A DNA stretch of 37,500 nt from Chrysomallon squamiferum (GCA_012295275.1 CM022679.1:23854502-23892001); one strand, 5' to 3'. Shown: positions 1 through 13,089, numbered from the stretch's first letter. Numbers and translations: made by a program. The notes: generated by a model from the letters alone, not told the origin.

Positions 1-155
1 TTTCAACCATTTAACAAGGACAACACCAAGTATAATACAACTGACTGTTATTGTTCAAATTGAAAAGAAAGATTTATGAATGCCATAATACTGTACCCTT
101 TGTAAGGCTGTGCTAAATTCAAATGCAAATGAATCAGATATTAGGTTTCTTTGCC

Positions 156-159
<4 letters not shown>

Positions 160-190
<31 letters not shown>
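160..190. repeat. Poly-A tract (31 bp)
   Basis: Uninterrupted A run followed by purine-rich sequence; possible retroelement tail or plain microsatellite. Confidence 0.95.
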
Positions 191-193
<3 letters not shown>

Positions 194-628
194 AGAAAGA
201 ATAAGAATGAACATAAAAAAAATTAAACAAAAAAGAATGAAAAAGAATTTAAGAAAGAAAAACAGTTGCTGTTTAAAAACGTTTTTGAAAAATGTTCATA
301 ATTTTTCAAATTTACAGAATATAAAAATATTTTTAAATATGATTTAATTTAGGTGTTAAAAAAGAAAATAATAATAATTCCAGAAAACACTGCAAACTAT
401 ACTGAGTTATACAAATTTTTACTCTACAAATTGGAAAGAACATAACATAAAGGGAATAACTGTTTACAGTCTTAAGATATCAGGTTTAAAGGGAGTAGTT
501 TACAAAGCAAATGTAGCTCCATCCCAGAAACCTATACTTTTTGGTCAGTGCCTGAAAAACCAGACATTCATCTAGTCATCATATACTGCTGCTGTGTCAG
601 TGTCCAGGATATATACATATATATATAA

Positions 629-818
629 AATAATTTATTGAAATGTAATTTGAAATCTACATTTAATGTGGGAAAAGTCATATATTTAATTATTTTCTTG
701 TTAATAATTTATTGAAATATAATTTGAAATCTACATTTAATGTGGGAAAAGTCATATATTTAATTTTTTTCTTCTTAATAATTTATTGAAATACAATTTG
801 ATATCTATATTTAATGTT
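629..818. repeat. Tandem repeat, 74 bp unit, about 2.6 copies
   Basis: Units start at 629, 703 and 777 with AATAATTTATTGAAAT. The first two are nearly identical through TGTGGGAAAAGTCATATATT; the third diverges after about 40 bp. Confidence 0.9.
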
Positions 819-1929
819 TCTGCTGTAATGAAAACAAGTACCTGTAATGATGTGTAGAGATTAATAATTTAGTTTTATCATCTGTCATATTCTATAATAA
901 ACCATATAAATGTCAGAAGTAATAATCTCATTTTTATTTTAAAAATATTGTAAATAAATTATAGGTTTTCTCAATTCAGTTTCAATGGTTGTAGCAACAT
1001 CAGTTTAACTGGTTAATTACTTTGTGATCAGAAATTAATGATTAAAATTGGAATTATATTTTAAATCCATTTTGTCTTCCATTTAAAATATTTATAAATT
1101 AAATTGTTAATATATTGAATACCTTTAAAGGAAAATCCATCTGAAAGAATGAATGAGATAAAGAAAGAAAAGAGAAAGCTTGAGAGAGTGAGGAAAAAAA
1201 CTCCAAAAATAAACAAGAAACAAAAGACAGAGAAAAACAGAAAAGAAATTAAGATTATTATTACTATAAAGGGTAATGAATTAAGTAATTTAATTGTTAT
1301 CCGATTTCTAGTACTGAAATTTTGTATAATGATTATATCAGTGAAAAAACCTAATTCCTTGCTTTTTTTTGTTGATTAGAATATGGAAATAACAATGCCT
1401 TTCCTATAACAGTCTGTGGATCACAGCTGAAACCTGAAATAACTTAATAAGAACCTCAAGGAGTGCTTACAAACAAAATTAAACCTGTTGTTATTGAAAA
1501 TACTGAAAACACCAGTACCCATTCATACATTCACATACAAACTCAGATAAATGCATGCACTTCTTTGACAATTACTAAAATATTAATCTAACATGATCAA
1601 AGGCACATTTCTAATAATTTTACATGAAATTCATTCCCATTTCTTAAAATAATTTTTATTATGAAAGCCATATTTTCCTTCAAAAGCATTTACAACAAAT
1701 AATAATAATAATAAAAAAAATAATAAAATGTCCACCCCCCCACAAAAAAAAAAAAAAAAAAAAAAAAATGTTTTTCTCAACAGGATTATTTTGATCCATC
1801 TCATTAAAAGATCATTTCTGAGAACAAGCATATTTTTGTTGTTAATGTTTTTCAGCTCTACAACAGTCAGCTGGATCATGAACAGAATTAATTATCTCTT
1901 AAACCCATAGCCCTGTCCATTACATGGTA

Positions 1930-2021
1930 TTAAGGATTCCAAGCAATTCTTCCAATGACCAGTGAAACAATCAATAAGAACCATAAAGATCTTTTCAGAA
2001 GCAAAGATTCAGTAACATTTC
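1930..2021 (-). other. Candidate terminal coding exon with a membrane segment
   Basis: On the minus strand the frame ending in TAA at 1930-1932 reads RNVTESLLLKRS, then SLWFLLIVSLVIGRIAWNP, a hydrophobic stretch long enough for one C-terminal membrane anchor. A TACTAAT branch-like motif and a pyrimidine-rich run precede the proposed AG at 2022-2023. A minus-strand AATAAA lies at 1655-1660. I do not recognise the protein, and no phase-consistent full model could be built with neighbouring candidates, so this may be chance. Confidence 0.3.
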
Positions 2022-2421
2022 CTTTTTCAATCACAGAAGTAGAAGGATTAGTATTCAGAAAGGTGAAATAATTGTGTTAAAATTGTAGGCCACTTGAATA
2101 ACATACATGTATGCTTGTATGAATGTATATACGAATATCTTTGCGTAAATCTGCTCATAAATCAAAGAAATATGTCTAAAAACAAAATAAATAAATAAAT
2201 GCACTCTACTTGGCAATACTCTCATATATATATATAGGAATAAATCATGGAATACTGAACACTGCATTTGAGTACTCTTAATCTTAACATAATTTGTATA
2301 TATGTCTTTTATATAACTTTTTTTTTAAAGTCATCAAGCAATATCACTCCAATTTATGTGTGTGTGTGTATGTATACATATATATGTATGTATATATGTA
2401 TGTATATATTAAATCTATTTC

Positions 2422-2598
2422 TTTACAGTATGTTTAAAATATTTAACATTAAACTGTTTTTAGTCATCAAATTTGTATTTATAATAATGATACTAAAGAA
2501 AGGTCTTTTATGGGTATCACTCCATCTGCTAATCTTACTTATTACTGTGTTATGTCCACCATCCCACTGACAGGTAAGCACATACCCTGGGTTTTTAA
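2422..2598 (-). other. Candidate coding exon, unrecognised
   Basis: After an acceptor-like cccag near 2599 the minus strand stays open for about 58 codons to a TAA near 2422. The first half looks protein-like (YVLTCQWDGGHNTVISKISR, then WSDTHKRPFF); the rest is low-complexity and probably not coding. A second acceptor-like cag at 2571-2573 would start at WDGGHN. No family recognised. Overlapping alternatives make this a lead only. Confidence 0.25.
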
Positions 2599-2774
2599 AT
2601 AAATATCCCAGTTAACTAATAATGCCTAAGCTATTGGTTAATCTGCTCACTTCAATAATTTCAGGACCCTTAGAAACAAATTAGCACCAGTGATTTTCAC
2701 AGTAATGAAATATATAAATGCAATAAAAACTAAATAATTTTGTTCAACAAATATTTTAAAAAATATTAATTTAA

Positions 2775-2858
2775 ATAATAATAATAATGATGATGATGAT
2801 GATGATGGTGGTGATAGTGATGGTGATGGTGATGGTGATGGTGATGGTAATAATAATG
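2775..2858. repeat. Compound trinucleotide repeat (AAT)n(GAT)n(GGTGAT)n
   Basis: AAT units pass into GAT units and then six-base GGTGAT units, ending in AAT again; a stepwise-evolved compound microsatellite. Confidence 0.9.
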
Positions 2859-2911
2859 TTTTTAGAAGCCAAAAATTCTACATACATAGGATACTAAAAT
2901 AACAACAAACC

Positions 2912-2987
2912 TTTTTTCCCAGTCTGGAGGACTAGGCAGATCAGTTGCATATGGATAATCTGAAGAAAACCGCAGCATATTTTCCTT
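2912..2987 (-). other. Candidate internal coding exon, unrecognised
   Basis: The minus strand has acceptor ttacctag, an open frame reading AKENMLRFSSDYPYATDLPS then PPDWEKR, and donor AG|gtttgt ending in phase 2. The composition (Pro, Trp, Asp, few Lys/Asn runs) is more protein-like than surrounding DNA. A second frame is also open over this short length. It may belong to one minus-strand gene with the candidates near 2.0, 2.5 and 5.9 kb, but their phases do not all join. Confidence 0.35.
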
Positions 2988-4149
2988 TGCCTAGGTAAGT
3001 TAACAACATCTTCCTCTTAATATCCACGAACCAGAACACAACAGCTTTAATCTCAGTGTCCAAACATCAAACAACTTCTTAATACTTGAAAGTAATTAAA
3101 GTTTTTCAAATCTGATATAAGATTATTTACTACTATCTGGAAAATTGAAAGAAGGCTGAAATTCAGCACAGTTGGGAAAAGAGAAACTGAATGGTTTTAT
3201 AATAATGATAATCGCTGGAAATTAGTAAATACGTAATCTCTAGTGTTATTAATATAGTGATAGTTTCGGCTGTAATCTGATGTTTTAATTAAAAACTATC
3301 TGTAACTGAGCTTGATTGGAACAGAACATACTTGTTGTATATTTCAGTTAATAAATGTCACTGGTATATTTAAGTTAATTAACATCCACTGTATATTTCA
3401 TTAACAGTATACTGTAGAACAGTTAATACACTTCTGTAAGTAAATTTCAAGTAACACGTATCTGCCTCATATTCCATTAACAAGCTTCTGTCTTACCAAA
3501 TATCCACATTCAATTTCTGTTATTCTTTTTGTTAATTTTTAACACACTTTAACAAATTGAAACAATATTTTTTTGTTGGTGTTTGTCTTTAGGGGAAACG
3601 AATGACAAAACACAACTGTAACTAAGTACCTAGCAAAGGTGAAAGAAACCACCAAGAACGTTTTCTCTTAACAACACATTTCTCCACCAATGTCGCACTC
3701 CACCAAAATAAACACTTCAAAGAGCAAGCAATACAGTGTCACTGTTCACAACCACTTAAAAACATGAAATCACACTGTGCAACATTGGCATAGACACTGA
3801 CGTTGTTCCAGTGCTGCTCACATGCAATTGGCCTATACGTCGTTAAAACAAAGACAACTCGACCCCAGTACTACATGCTAATCAATATATCATTTGTCAG
3901 CGGTGATGCTGTTTAGATAAATTGATCAAGGAATACGAAATTAAGGTAAACAGCTCTTTGGCTAAGAAGATTGATTTTGTTTCCACTGTGAAAGGCAGGC
4001 AACAATGAAAAACAGCAGGAAACATCACATGTACCCGGAACACAAGCTTTTCACAAAATCTTACGAATGAAGTAATTCATGAAAGAAATAGTTGCATTCA
4101 CCTTGATTGGAATTTGGAACAGAAACTTATTGGAATCTTGCTAATTTAA

Positions 4150-4775
4150 AACATAATTTATTCTGTGGGTTAAGCAATGGACATATGTATGGGATACATC
4201 TTATACTTATTAATAAGTTAGGTATTACTTTATAAAATAAAATATATATATATATATGACTCTATGGGATACACCTTAAGATAAGTTAAAATACATGCGT
4301 ATTAATACTACTTTATGGCATTATACTATGAAACATATGATGTATATGTTTTGGGATGTACTAGAGGGTTGAAAAAGTATCAGTTTATTCAACAGGATAT
4401 AATACTGACTTGTACATTACAGTATATTGATATATACATTATGGGATGTACTACATGCTGATACATTATTCTGTGGAATATGCTGACTGTTAACTATACA
4501 TTACTCTGTGGTATGTGCTGACACAGTCATTATTCTGTGGGATATATATATATATATATATATATACTAAAACACACCCACACACACACACACACATGAC
4601 AATATGGAGATTTTCTATAGGTAGAGACATACATTATATAGTATATATATAATGAATACATTACTCTATGGGATATGCTATATATTGACATATACATATC
4701 CATAGGATATGCTATATATTGACATATACATATCCATAGGATTTACAATATACATTACTCTATGGGTAATACAGT
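4150..4775. repeat. Degenerate minisatellite array (TACATTACTCTATGGGATAT-type unit)
   Basis: Variants of CTATGGGATA / CTGTGGGATAT preceded by TACATTA recur at roughly 4158, 4259, 4360, 4440, 4470, 4502, 4530 and 4665. It includes a perfect duplication of a 34 bp unit at 4671-4704 and 4705-4738. An internal (TA)n and (CA)n tract occupies about 4542-4596. Confidence 0.75.
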
Positions 4776-5852
4776 ATATGAACACAGATTAAAATATGAA
4801 ATATGTAACAGAATCGCCACACGTTATTCAAACTGCTAATTGAATTACATATTATTCTTATGGTTTTTACTTCTCATATATGTCATATATAGTTATGGTA
4901 TAGATAATCAATAAATAGTAAGCTAAAAAAAAAAAAAAAATCAATATGTTAAGTATAAATTTGTTATGAATAATTTATTAGTGTTTTATGGTGTCTGTCG
5001 TTATGCTCCAATGAACACTTTTCTCAACAATGCAAAAAAATACATATCTATTTTTGAAGAAATATATGACTAATTATAGTTTGATGAAGTTTCAGTTTAT
5101 TACTTTGTATATATGTGTCTATATATGTTTGTATTTGTGTGTGTGTGTGTGTGTGTGCAATTCATTGTTGAAATAAGCATAAATGTCTATTTTTCAGCAC
5201 ACTTTATGTCACTAATTAAGGAAAACCAAAATTAGTTTCATCGTCTCTTTAGCTAGTGAAAACGTCCCATTAAAACAGTTTTTAAAAAAGAAATTAATGC
5301 ATTAAGCAATAAATATTCAGTATCATCTTCAGACATTTTAATGTCAAAAGGTCTAACACATATTTTTTGCATTATAATAGAAAAATCTGTAATGGAAGAA
5401 ACATGTTATTCCTGTTTACGCATTTTCTGCTTTTACTGAACAGAGGCAAGGAATTCATCACATGCACATTCCCATGGAAAGGAAAACACAAACTACGCCA
5501 CTGAATAAAGCAATAACAGGCTGTACTGCTGAAGCCTGATGCTCTGACCAATCACACATGAGGTTAGCAATGACTTATAACTTGTCGCATGAAAAAGTCT
5601 CAAGTGATGAGGCTTTAACATAATTCTGGCTTGCTAGATAATTTGAGTTACGTAAAAAAAAGTGGAGATAAAAAAGTTTAAAATAAAATAAAATAAAATA
5701 AAATAGATAAAAATAAAAATTATATATATTCACAAAATTGTCACTTTTCACTACAAAATTCTAGACATATGTTAATTTAAAATTGTAAATACATTTAAAG
5801 TAACAAGAAGAAGCAGAAAAAGAATAAGAAGTATTAAGAAATATTTTGTTAC

Positions 5853-5937
5853 CTCTCTTTGACTTGTACATCTGCCATTGAAAGCTTCTTTTCGTGTTTA
5901 CACTAAAATTCTCATCACGTTTCAAATCATCTGTATT
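5853..5937 (-). other. Candidate internal coding exon, unrecognised
   Basis: The minus strand has a good acceptor (tttatttttag), a single open frame of 28 codons containing DLKRDENFSVNTKRSFQW, and donor GAGAG|gtaaca ending in phase 1. No family recognised. The donor phase does not match the 2.9 kb candidate, so an extra exon between them would be needed. Confidence 0.25.
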
Positions 5938-8900
5938 CTAAAAATAAATTTAAACAGATATCAAACATAACAATACACACACCCAACATTAAACATGTCA
6001 GAACAAATGTACTTCTGATTTGCATTGCAGACACACACACAAATTTTTTTAACTTTTTAGGTTATTTGCACTTTTTAGGTTATTTTAGGTTATATTAAAA
6101 AATACAGAAGATATGGAAAACCTTTAACAACCTTATTTATAGTAATAAATAAACAACAAAAATAAATAAATATTTTTTTAACTGATTAAATTTTGTAGGA
6201 TTTCTGAAATTCAGATCTCTACAATTAACACAGAAATGAACTATGAAAGACATGAAATTGTTACACATTTTACAGATATCAGTTCACTTACTCTGATTCT
6301 CTTAGTAATACAAGAAACTCATTGCATGACATCAAGCACACAAACATTTCCACAAACATTTTGTCCATACAATGTACAGTAATGAAAACATAAATAAAAT
6401 ATTGCCATGATGTTTGTTTGCTGGATTCACTGTGCATGTAGGTGGCTTAAAATATAGATCAGTGATTAATAAATTAAAGAAACTATCAGTAACATGACAA
6501 CTCAGTGTTTGGAAAGACTAGGAAGGGTATAATGATACAATTTAATCTACAGCTGAAATGTCATGTTTATGTTAAAAACAAAAGACTATCAGTGAGTAAT
6601 ATAAAACAAGATGTATTTGAATGCAAGACCCTTTTTTATGTGGAATTCAATAATAATGATTTTTAGGCAAAATTATCACTTTTAAGTTGGATGCTGTGGA
6701 TACCAAAAAACATTTATAGTATTCTCTTTTGTAAGAAATATATTTAAGTTCTGGTAGATTCAGTTTTGTTTGAAAAGGATCGATTGCTGCTATAACCCTG
6801 AACATTTCAGCACCAAAAAAAAATTAAAAATTAAAATTTTTTTAAAAAAATGTTGAATTTAAAGAAAGGTTCATTTATACTGAAAGAAAGATTATAAAAG
6901 ATTTTTGCAAGAAATATGGATTAAGAATCTCAGAAAGGGGATTACTGTTTTAACCCTGTAGATATCAGAATACTTGTTAGTATGCAACTCTAGAAATGTG
7001 CCTTTTTTCTGTTAACTCAGACAAAGGAAACTGTATATAATTTTGGCAACTAATTTTGGAGAACATATACCATAATTATGAGACTAAAGTAATAATGCAA
7101 ATGAATAAATAATATTTTGAGGAGAAATATCTTTTTTAAATGGATAAACTAATATCTGTAATTTGAATAATTTAATGGTTATTAGGCATGAACAAAAATG
7201 ATCTTTCTAATAAGCAGCAGTGCAGCTATGGTATGGCAAGTATGGTATATGCAATCTGTGCCAAATGAATGAGCTGATTTTACGATAAAGTTATTGGAAA
7301 GAGGTATGTCGATGTTTGGACACTTTCAGTGCCTGCATGATATTTTCCATAGATTATGCCCCTGCTAAATAAGTGTAACCATGATTGTCTATAAATGTTT
7401 CTGAACTTACATATTTATAGACAGTACGAACAAACATTACTTTTTATTTATTGATAAGGTATCATTAGCATGGACATTAATAACCAGTAAAGCAGCAATG
7501 TTTTTTGATAGAACATCAGTATTGCTGCAAGCATAAAATACAGGCTCAAACCAAGAGTAATAAAGATATTGTGTTCATGAAAATCATGACTGCTGAGTTA
7601 TGATGTACTGAAGTACACACCCAGGTTTTTGAAAAAAGTGATGTATTAATAATTTATAAAACATGGCTCATTTATTCTGGCAGAAAGGTAACAGTTTTCT
7701 AACTGCGTATTAATATTTCATATCAAGCTAGCAATTCTCTACATTTTTCGAAGAAATGTGTTAATGTGTAACAGAAATAAAGAAAAACTATTACCAACTA
7801 TAAAAAAAAACAGAGGATAAATAATAGATAGTTCAGATGGATGGGTTAACTGAAACATACAAAATTCATGTTTCAAGCACCTATGCCGTAACAAAAATAC
7901 ATAAAAGTTGTTCATCCATATCCCATATGAAGGTGGAAAAACCTGTGAGATCTGTAACCTAAGTAACTTGTGGAAAACATTTACTAGTTTACAGACTGCC
8001 CTGACAACCATGAGTTTTTAAAAACCAACACACAGTAAACAAAATAATGATTTACTTTGTAAAAAAGAGAATAAGTTATATGTCAATATGGGCATAATAT
8101 GAAGAACATTCTGCTGCTTTCAAATGAACAAAAAGTTTACAGACACACAAACACAGATTCATCATCTCTTTTATATTTTCTGACATATACAGAGTTTAAA
8201 ATGCATAGCTGATTAAATTCTCAAAATTTTATAAGATTGTAAATTAGTCAACATAGCAATAATTGAAAAAAAAATATTCTGAAAATGTATTTTGAAAAAT
8301 GTTATACTTTATGTAAAAAAGACCCAATTAAAATAAAAGCAATAATTCAACATCAAAAGAAGAGTGACAGGTCATAAAAATAATGTTTTTCTTTTTACTG
8401 TTATGTGGTTTGTGCTCTGATCATTGTTCCTAACAGACAATGGATCAAAGAATGAATTTATATGTAAACATATATAACTGAAAAACAATTTTAGTACCAG
8501 AAAAGACTAAAAGGTAAGAATGAAAAAGAAGAAAAGAAAAAGCCAATTAATTGTCATAAGATGTAAAAATGAAATACTGTTTAAAATAATGAAATAAAAA
8601 TTTTATGAAACACAAAAAAGAGACAAAGAAACAGATGAATGGATTAATTTTTACATTGTTAAAAAGGAAAATCTTTTTTAAGAAAAGATAAAAAGAAACA
8701 TTTTCAAATAATACATTGAAATTAATGTTAAAGAGATATCAAGACAAAACAGTAAAAAAATAAAATTACAATAAAGATTAATTTCTACATTGTTGAAATT
8801 GAATAATTTTAATAACTTTAGCATGAAAGAGTGTGTAATGTGAAAACACATATAAAAGAATATTCAAAAGATAAATGACATATAAAAAATATGTTGTAGA

Positions 8901-9012
8901 CATCAGAGAAAATTTCACAAAACAATTTTAAAACACCTCAACAAAAAACACAAGAAATCCTAAGAAACAATGATAATGAATAGTCTTTGGAAATAAACAA
9001 CAACAACAACCT

Positions 9013-9013
9013 G

Positions 9014-9049
<36 letters not shown>
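9013..9049. repeat. (AAT)12 microsatellite
   Basis: Uninterrupted ATA triplets within an A-rich region with no gene. Confidence 0.95.
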
Positions 9050-9050
<1 letters not shown>

Positions 9051-10536
9051 AATAACAACAAAAACAATAATACTGAAATGACAAAAACAACAAAAACAAG
9101 AACAATATTAACAAAATATCACTGAAGATTATGCAATGCTTTACACAGCTGAGACCAAGCTGCAAATGTCTCTTTATGACTTCATTGTGAAAATAAAGGA
9201 CAACATAATAACAACAACATAATTAATAAAATCAAAACAAAACAATAGATTTCTACTGAAAGCTTTTACCTGTTCAGTGTTAAAATGAAATTAATGAAAT
9301 TGCAGGTAAACAATGGTGATGTATGGTTAGGAAAACAAAATGAAATGAAAAAAAAAAACAGAAAAACATCTCAGAAATAACATATTAACTGAGATTAAAA
9401 ACAATTTTCATCTTCTAACAATTTCAATGTCAAAATAAAACAAAAAGAGACAAAACAATAATTAAACAATAATTATATTTAAAAATAATATGCTCAAAAT
9501 TATGAATTAATTTCTATATTGCTGAGATAAAAACATTTTCAAAAGATCATTTTAAGATTAATTTATAAAAATCGCAAGGTGTGACCTACCTCTTTCCATA
9601 AAATCTACCACAAACAATAAATTTAATAATATGTATAATATTGATTATATTGATCAGAACTCAGCCTTTTTACCAGATTAATGTTTGCTTTTTATTTGAT
9701 TATCAATGTGTCTGCTTTCATATTTCTTAGATACAGCACTTATAAACTGATTGAGATAAATGTACTCAGAAGTACAGTCTAATAAAAAAAAGGATGTTTT
9801 TAAACACTGTTTAATCTTCTATCCCTTGCATGCATTACAACAATTAATATTCAGAGACATAAAAATATTCATGTAATAATTATGTATTTAATAATTATTA
9901 TTAACAACAATTACATAATTTTTGCTAGATTTTTATATATATATATACAATTATCACATGCCATCTGCTTTAACATGAACAAATAAAGTAACTTCATATA
10001 TATATCTATGCATGTTGTATATGTTGTATATGCATATATTTTTTAATACGAACTAACATCTGACTATGTATCTGTCTGTCTCTCTGTCTATATGTCAACC
10101 AATTCACTGACAGGTTGATAGATATATATTGTAATATAAAACTGCTATTAAAACTACTAATAAAATAACAAAAATATATATAAGTAATAAACGATATTCC
10201 AATAATTTATCATTAAAAATAAATCTTCATGTTAATGTATTTCATGTTGACAACCAGCTCTGAACTGTCAATGGACTCAGTCTGAAAAGTATATTTAACC
10301 TCAGGTGGGATTCATTTCTTTTATCATTTTAAAACTAATAAAAGAATGAATAAAAAGTAATGTTTTTCATATGGCAAAGTAATCTTAAAATTTACTTTCT
10401 GTATCTTGTAATATAAACATTTTGGAGTAGCTAAATGATATATTTAAATTTTAATGTATATTAAATATTTTTAAAATTACAAAGGAAATTATAAGTGATT
10501 TGAATAATTTCCTAATGATAAATATTAAAAATCACT

Positions 10537-10539
<3 letters not shown>

Positions 10540-10578
<39 letters not shown>

Positions 10579-10640
10579 AGAAGAAATGTGATAATAATAA
10601 CAACAAAACACAACAATAACAATAATAATAATGAGTATGT
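10540..10640. repeat. AAT/AAC trinucleotide and poly-A tract
   Basis: (AAT)n, a 13-14 base A run, then AATAAC/AACAAT triplets. Confidence 0.85.
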
Positions 10641-11695
10641 TTTTAAAAACTAGTCTATTATTTTTTTTTGTTTTGTTTTAAACTCATGTTAAATAAAATG
10701 TGTTATACTGGCACATAAAATATATTTTAATAAATATAAGTTATTTTTTAAACTAGATATATGTTTTATTATTTCTAGACTAAATTAAATGCTGTTAATT
10801 TCTACTGAAACAGTCCTAACAATAATTTGATAATGTTTTGCTAATAATCAATATCATAACAAAGTCAAAGACTATGATTCTTGTTATTGTTACACAGGAC
10901 AGTTATGTTATGTTGTCATAGCAATAGCTGTTTACAGAATACTGCTGTTAGCTGATAAAAAGATAAAGTAATCTATGGAATAGCTGTACTCTTTGTGTAA
11001 TGTGTCAATATATTGCTACAGCAATCAAACTGAATATGAAACAAATTATTAAAACTGTTATAGGACAGATGTAATGAAATATTTGCATAAACAGGTAAAG
11101 CTGGCAGTTTTGTGACTTGGATGAGAATAACTTAGTGTTCATCTTAAGAAAAAAGATAAAGAAATAAAAACAATGAAGAAGAAGAAAAAAAAACCCCATC
11201 TATGATGCTTTTATTAATCATAAACAACTGAATACTACAGTTACAATTTATCCTCTCTTGAAGTTTGTAAAATAAATAAATAAATAATAAAAAGGAAATT
11301 AAACAAAACAAAACAAAAAAAATGTAGAAAGTTTAATCTTGTGTTCTTTATGAAAGTGAACATTGTTTTATCACATTTAATTATGATAATGATAATGATG
11401 ATGGAATGGGTCAATCTATCATTTTCTGAGCACATGTATTTATCAGATTATGCTGACAACAGATTTATTCCTAAAACCCATACACAAACTTGATATAACA
11501 AAAGCCTTAGGAAACAACACTCATTGATATCCATGATGCTTTAAATAATGATTTTAAAAAAATAATTCTTAGCAAATGAATATATATATATATATCTGTA
11601 TATGATTTAAATAAATATATTTCAAGTTTATAACAGTATATGAGTATTTTTATCCATTTTTATCCAATAAATAGTAAAAAAAAATATATATAAAT

Positions 11696-11711
11696 AATAA
11701 TAATAATAAAA

Positions 11712-11779
<68 letters not shown>

Positions 11780-11780
11780 A
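11696..11780. repeat. (AAAT)n tetranucleotide repeat
   Basis: A short (AAT)n leads into about 16 consecutive TAAA units. Confidence 0.95.
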
Positions 11781-12299
11781 AACTTTAGACTTAATGTGCA
11801 TATTACCCCCCACACACATCCAAACACTCATGTTTCCACAAGCACCACCCAATCACACCCACACAAAAAATAATTAAATATGTTGATTAAAGTAATACAG
11901 ATATGTTTTTACCATAAAAATATAAATACCAAAAAAATTATCTAAATAATATATTTGGATAAATGGAATGTTGTTAATTTATTTTTAAAAATTCATTTTA
12001 TCTTTGTATTTACAAAACAAAACATTTACAAAACAGAATATAAACTTTTGGCATTTTGCTGAATTAGATATATGTTTATCATTAATTATTTTATGTTCAA
12101 GATCTTCCAATAAATCTACAGCATTCTTATTATGTATCATAATTATTTATTGGTTTTTGACAAGAAATTTGTCATTATGCAGGTATGATTAATTATTATT
12201 TTCCTTATAATTACTGTAAAGACTACATTTACTAAACTGAAATTATGTCATAGTGTTTATGTTGTTTTAATTCGTCATCAATATTACTGTTTAAGATAA

Positions 12300-12410
12300 G
12301 TAAAATAAATAAATAAATAAATAACAATAATTCAAAATAGTAATAATAATAACAAGAACAACAAGAATAACAACAGCAGTAACAACAATAACAACAGTAA
12401 ATAATAACAA

Positions 12411-12441
<31 letters not shown>

Positions 12442-12445
12442 ATTA
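12300..12445. repeat. Mixed AAAT/AAC/AAT simple repeat
   Basis: AAAT units flank an interior of AACAACAAGAATAACAACAGC-type triplets; the block sits just left of the GRWD1 promoter region. Confidence 0.85.
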
Positions 12446-12586
12446 AACTAAATTAAAATCAAATGTCTCGCGGAAATATTGAATTGTAATACTAATACTT
12501 GTAATACTAATAGTAGTAATACTAATAGTGTGTAATAAAACATTTATATAAGGAAAAATAACTTATAATTAAATGAATTTACTTAC

Positions 12587-13089
12587 GTTCAACAATAGAC
12601 GATAATGTTATTAAGGAATCGAGTCTGCACGAATCTGTGTGTTATATGTGTAACATTTTATCACTAGTCGCTACACAACAGTCTACAGACTACAGTAACT
12701 ACTGACAGTGACAGTGACAAGTTAGAACAAAACGAGAATTAAGTTACATTCCGATTATAACAACATACTAAATACAAATGAAATTATACCGAAATATAAG
12801 AACGAAGCATCCAATACCATAACAAATGTTATACATTCAATAAAATTAAGATACATCTTCTGTCATAATGAATTCGAGAAATTACAACTTACTAGTTATC
12901 AGTGATCGGCCATATTGTTTATGGCTATCGCGAGGATATTTCGTCCAACTACTTTCATTGGCCAAATATTCAGGTTAAAGTTGAAAGGAAACATAAATAA
13001 GGTCAAATATTTAGGACTCGATTACTAATGAAATATTAGTAATCCCAGTTAACATTTAATTTGTCGAGACTGCCTTGCACATATCGCAC
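12587..13089. promoter_or_regulatory. GRWD1 upstream region, probably a bidirectional promoter
   Basis: This stretch is noticeably less A/T-simple than its flanks. It contains a CCAAT-type motif in ATTGGCCAAAT (about 12957-12967) and lies directly before the GRWD1 start. On the minus strand two consensus donors, CTA|gtaagt with exon end 12893 and GAAC|gtaagt with exon end 12587, look like alternative ends of a non-coding first exon of a divergent transcript. The transcription start sites are not visible from sequence. Confidence 0.45.

Larger units (their letters stand above)
1..1929. other. AT-rich left end, no supported gene
   Basis: Contains the poly-A tract and 74 bp tandem repeat listed separately, a second A-run at 1743-1768, and otherwise featureless sequence; possibly the 3' UTR of a minus-strand candidate at its right end. 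Confidence 0.5.
6000..12586. other. Long AT-rich region with no supported gene
   Basis: Apart from the listed microsatellites I see no convincing exon, RNA gene or intact mobile element. The longest open frames here (for example minus 7739-8011) are hydrophobic, Phe/Leu/Ile-rich translations of A/T runs. If a minus-strand gene starts near 12.9 kb, this would be its large first intron. Confidence 0.5.

Noticed and set aside
1149-1379. 76-codon plus-strand open frame
   Set aside because: Lys/Asn/Ile-rich translation of an A-rich stretch; no recognisable domain.
3590-3960. Less AT-rich block that might be a promoter or exon
   Set aside because: No sustained open frame or clear core promoter; kept only as background to the minus-strand gene question.
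7739-8011. 90-codon minus-strand open frame
   Set aside because: Hydrophobic, Phe/Leu-rich, no splice context, no family resemblance; expected by chance in AT-rich DNA.
13075-13089. Upstream TTG extension of GRWD1
   Set aside because: Nuclear animal genes start at ATG; the ATG at 13090 follows an in-frame stop at 13057 and fits family length.
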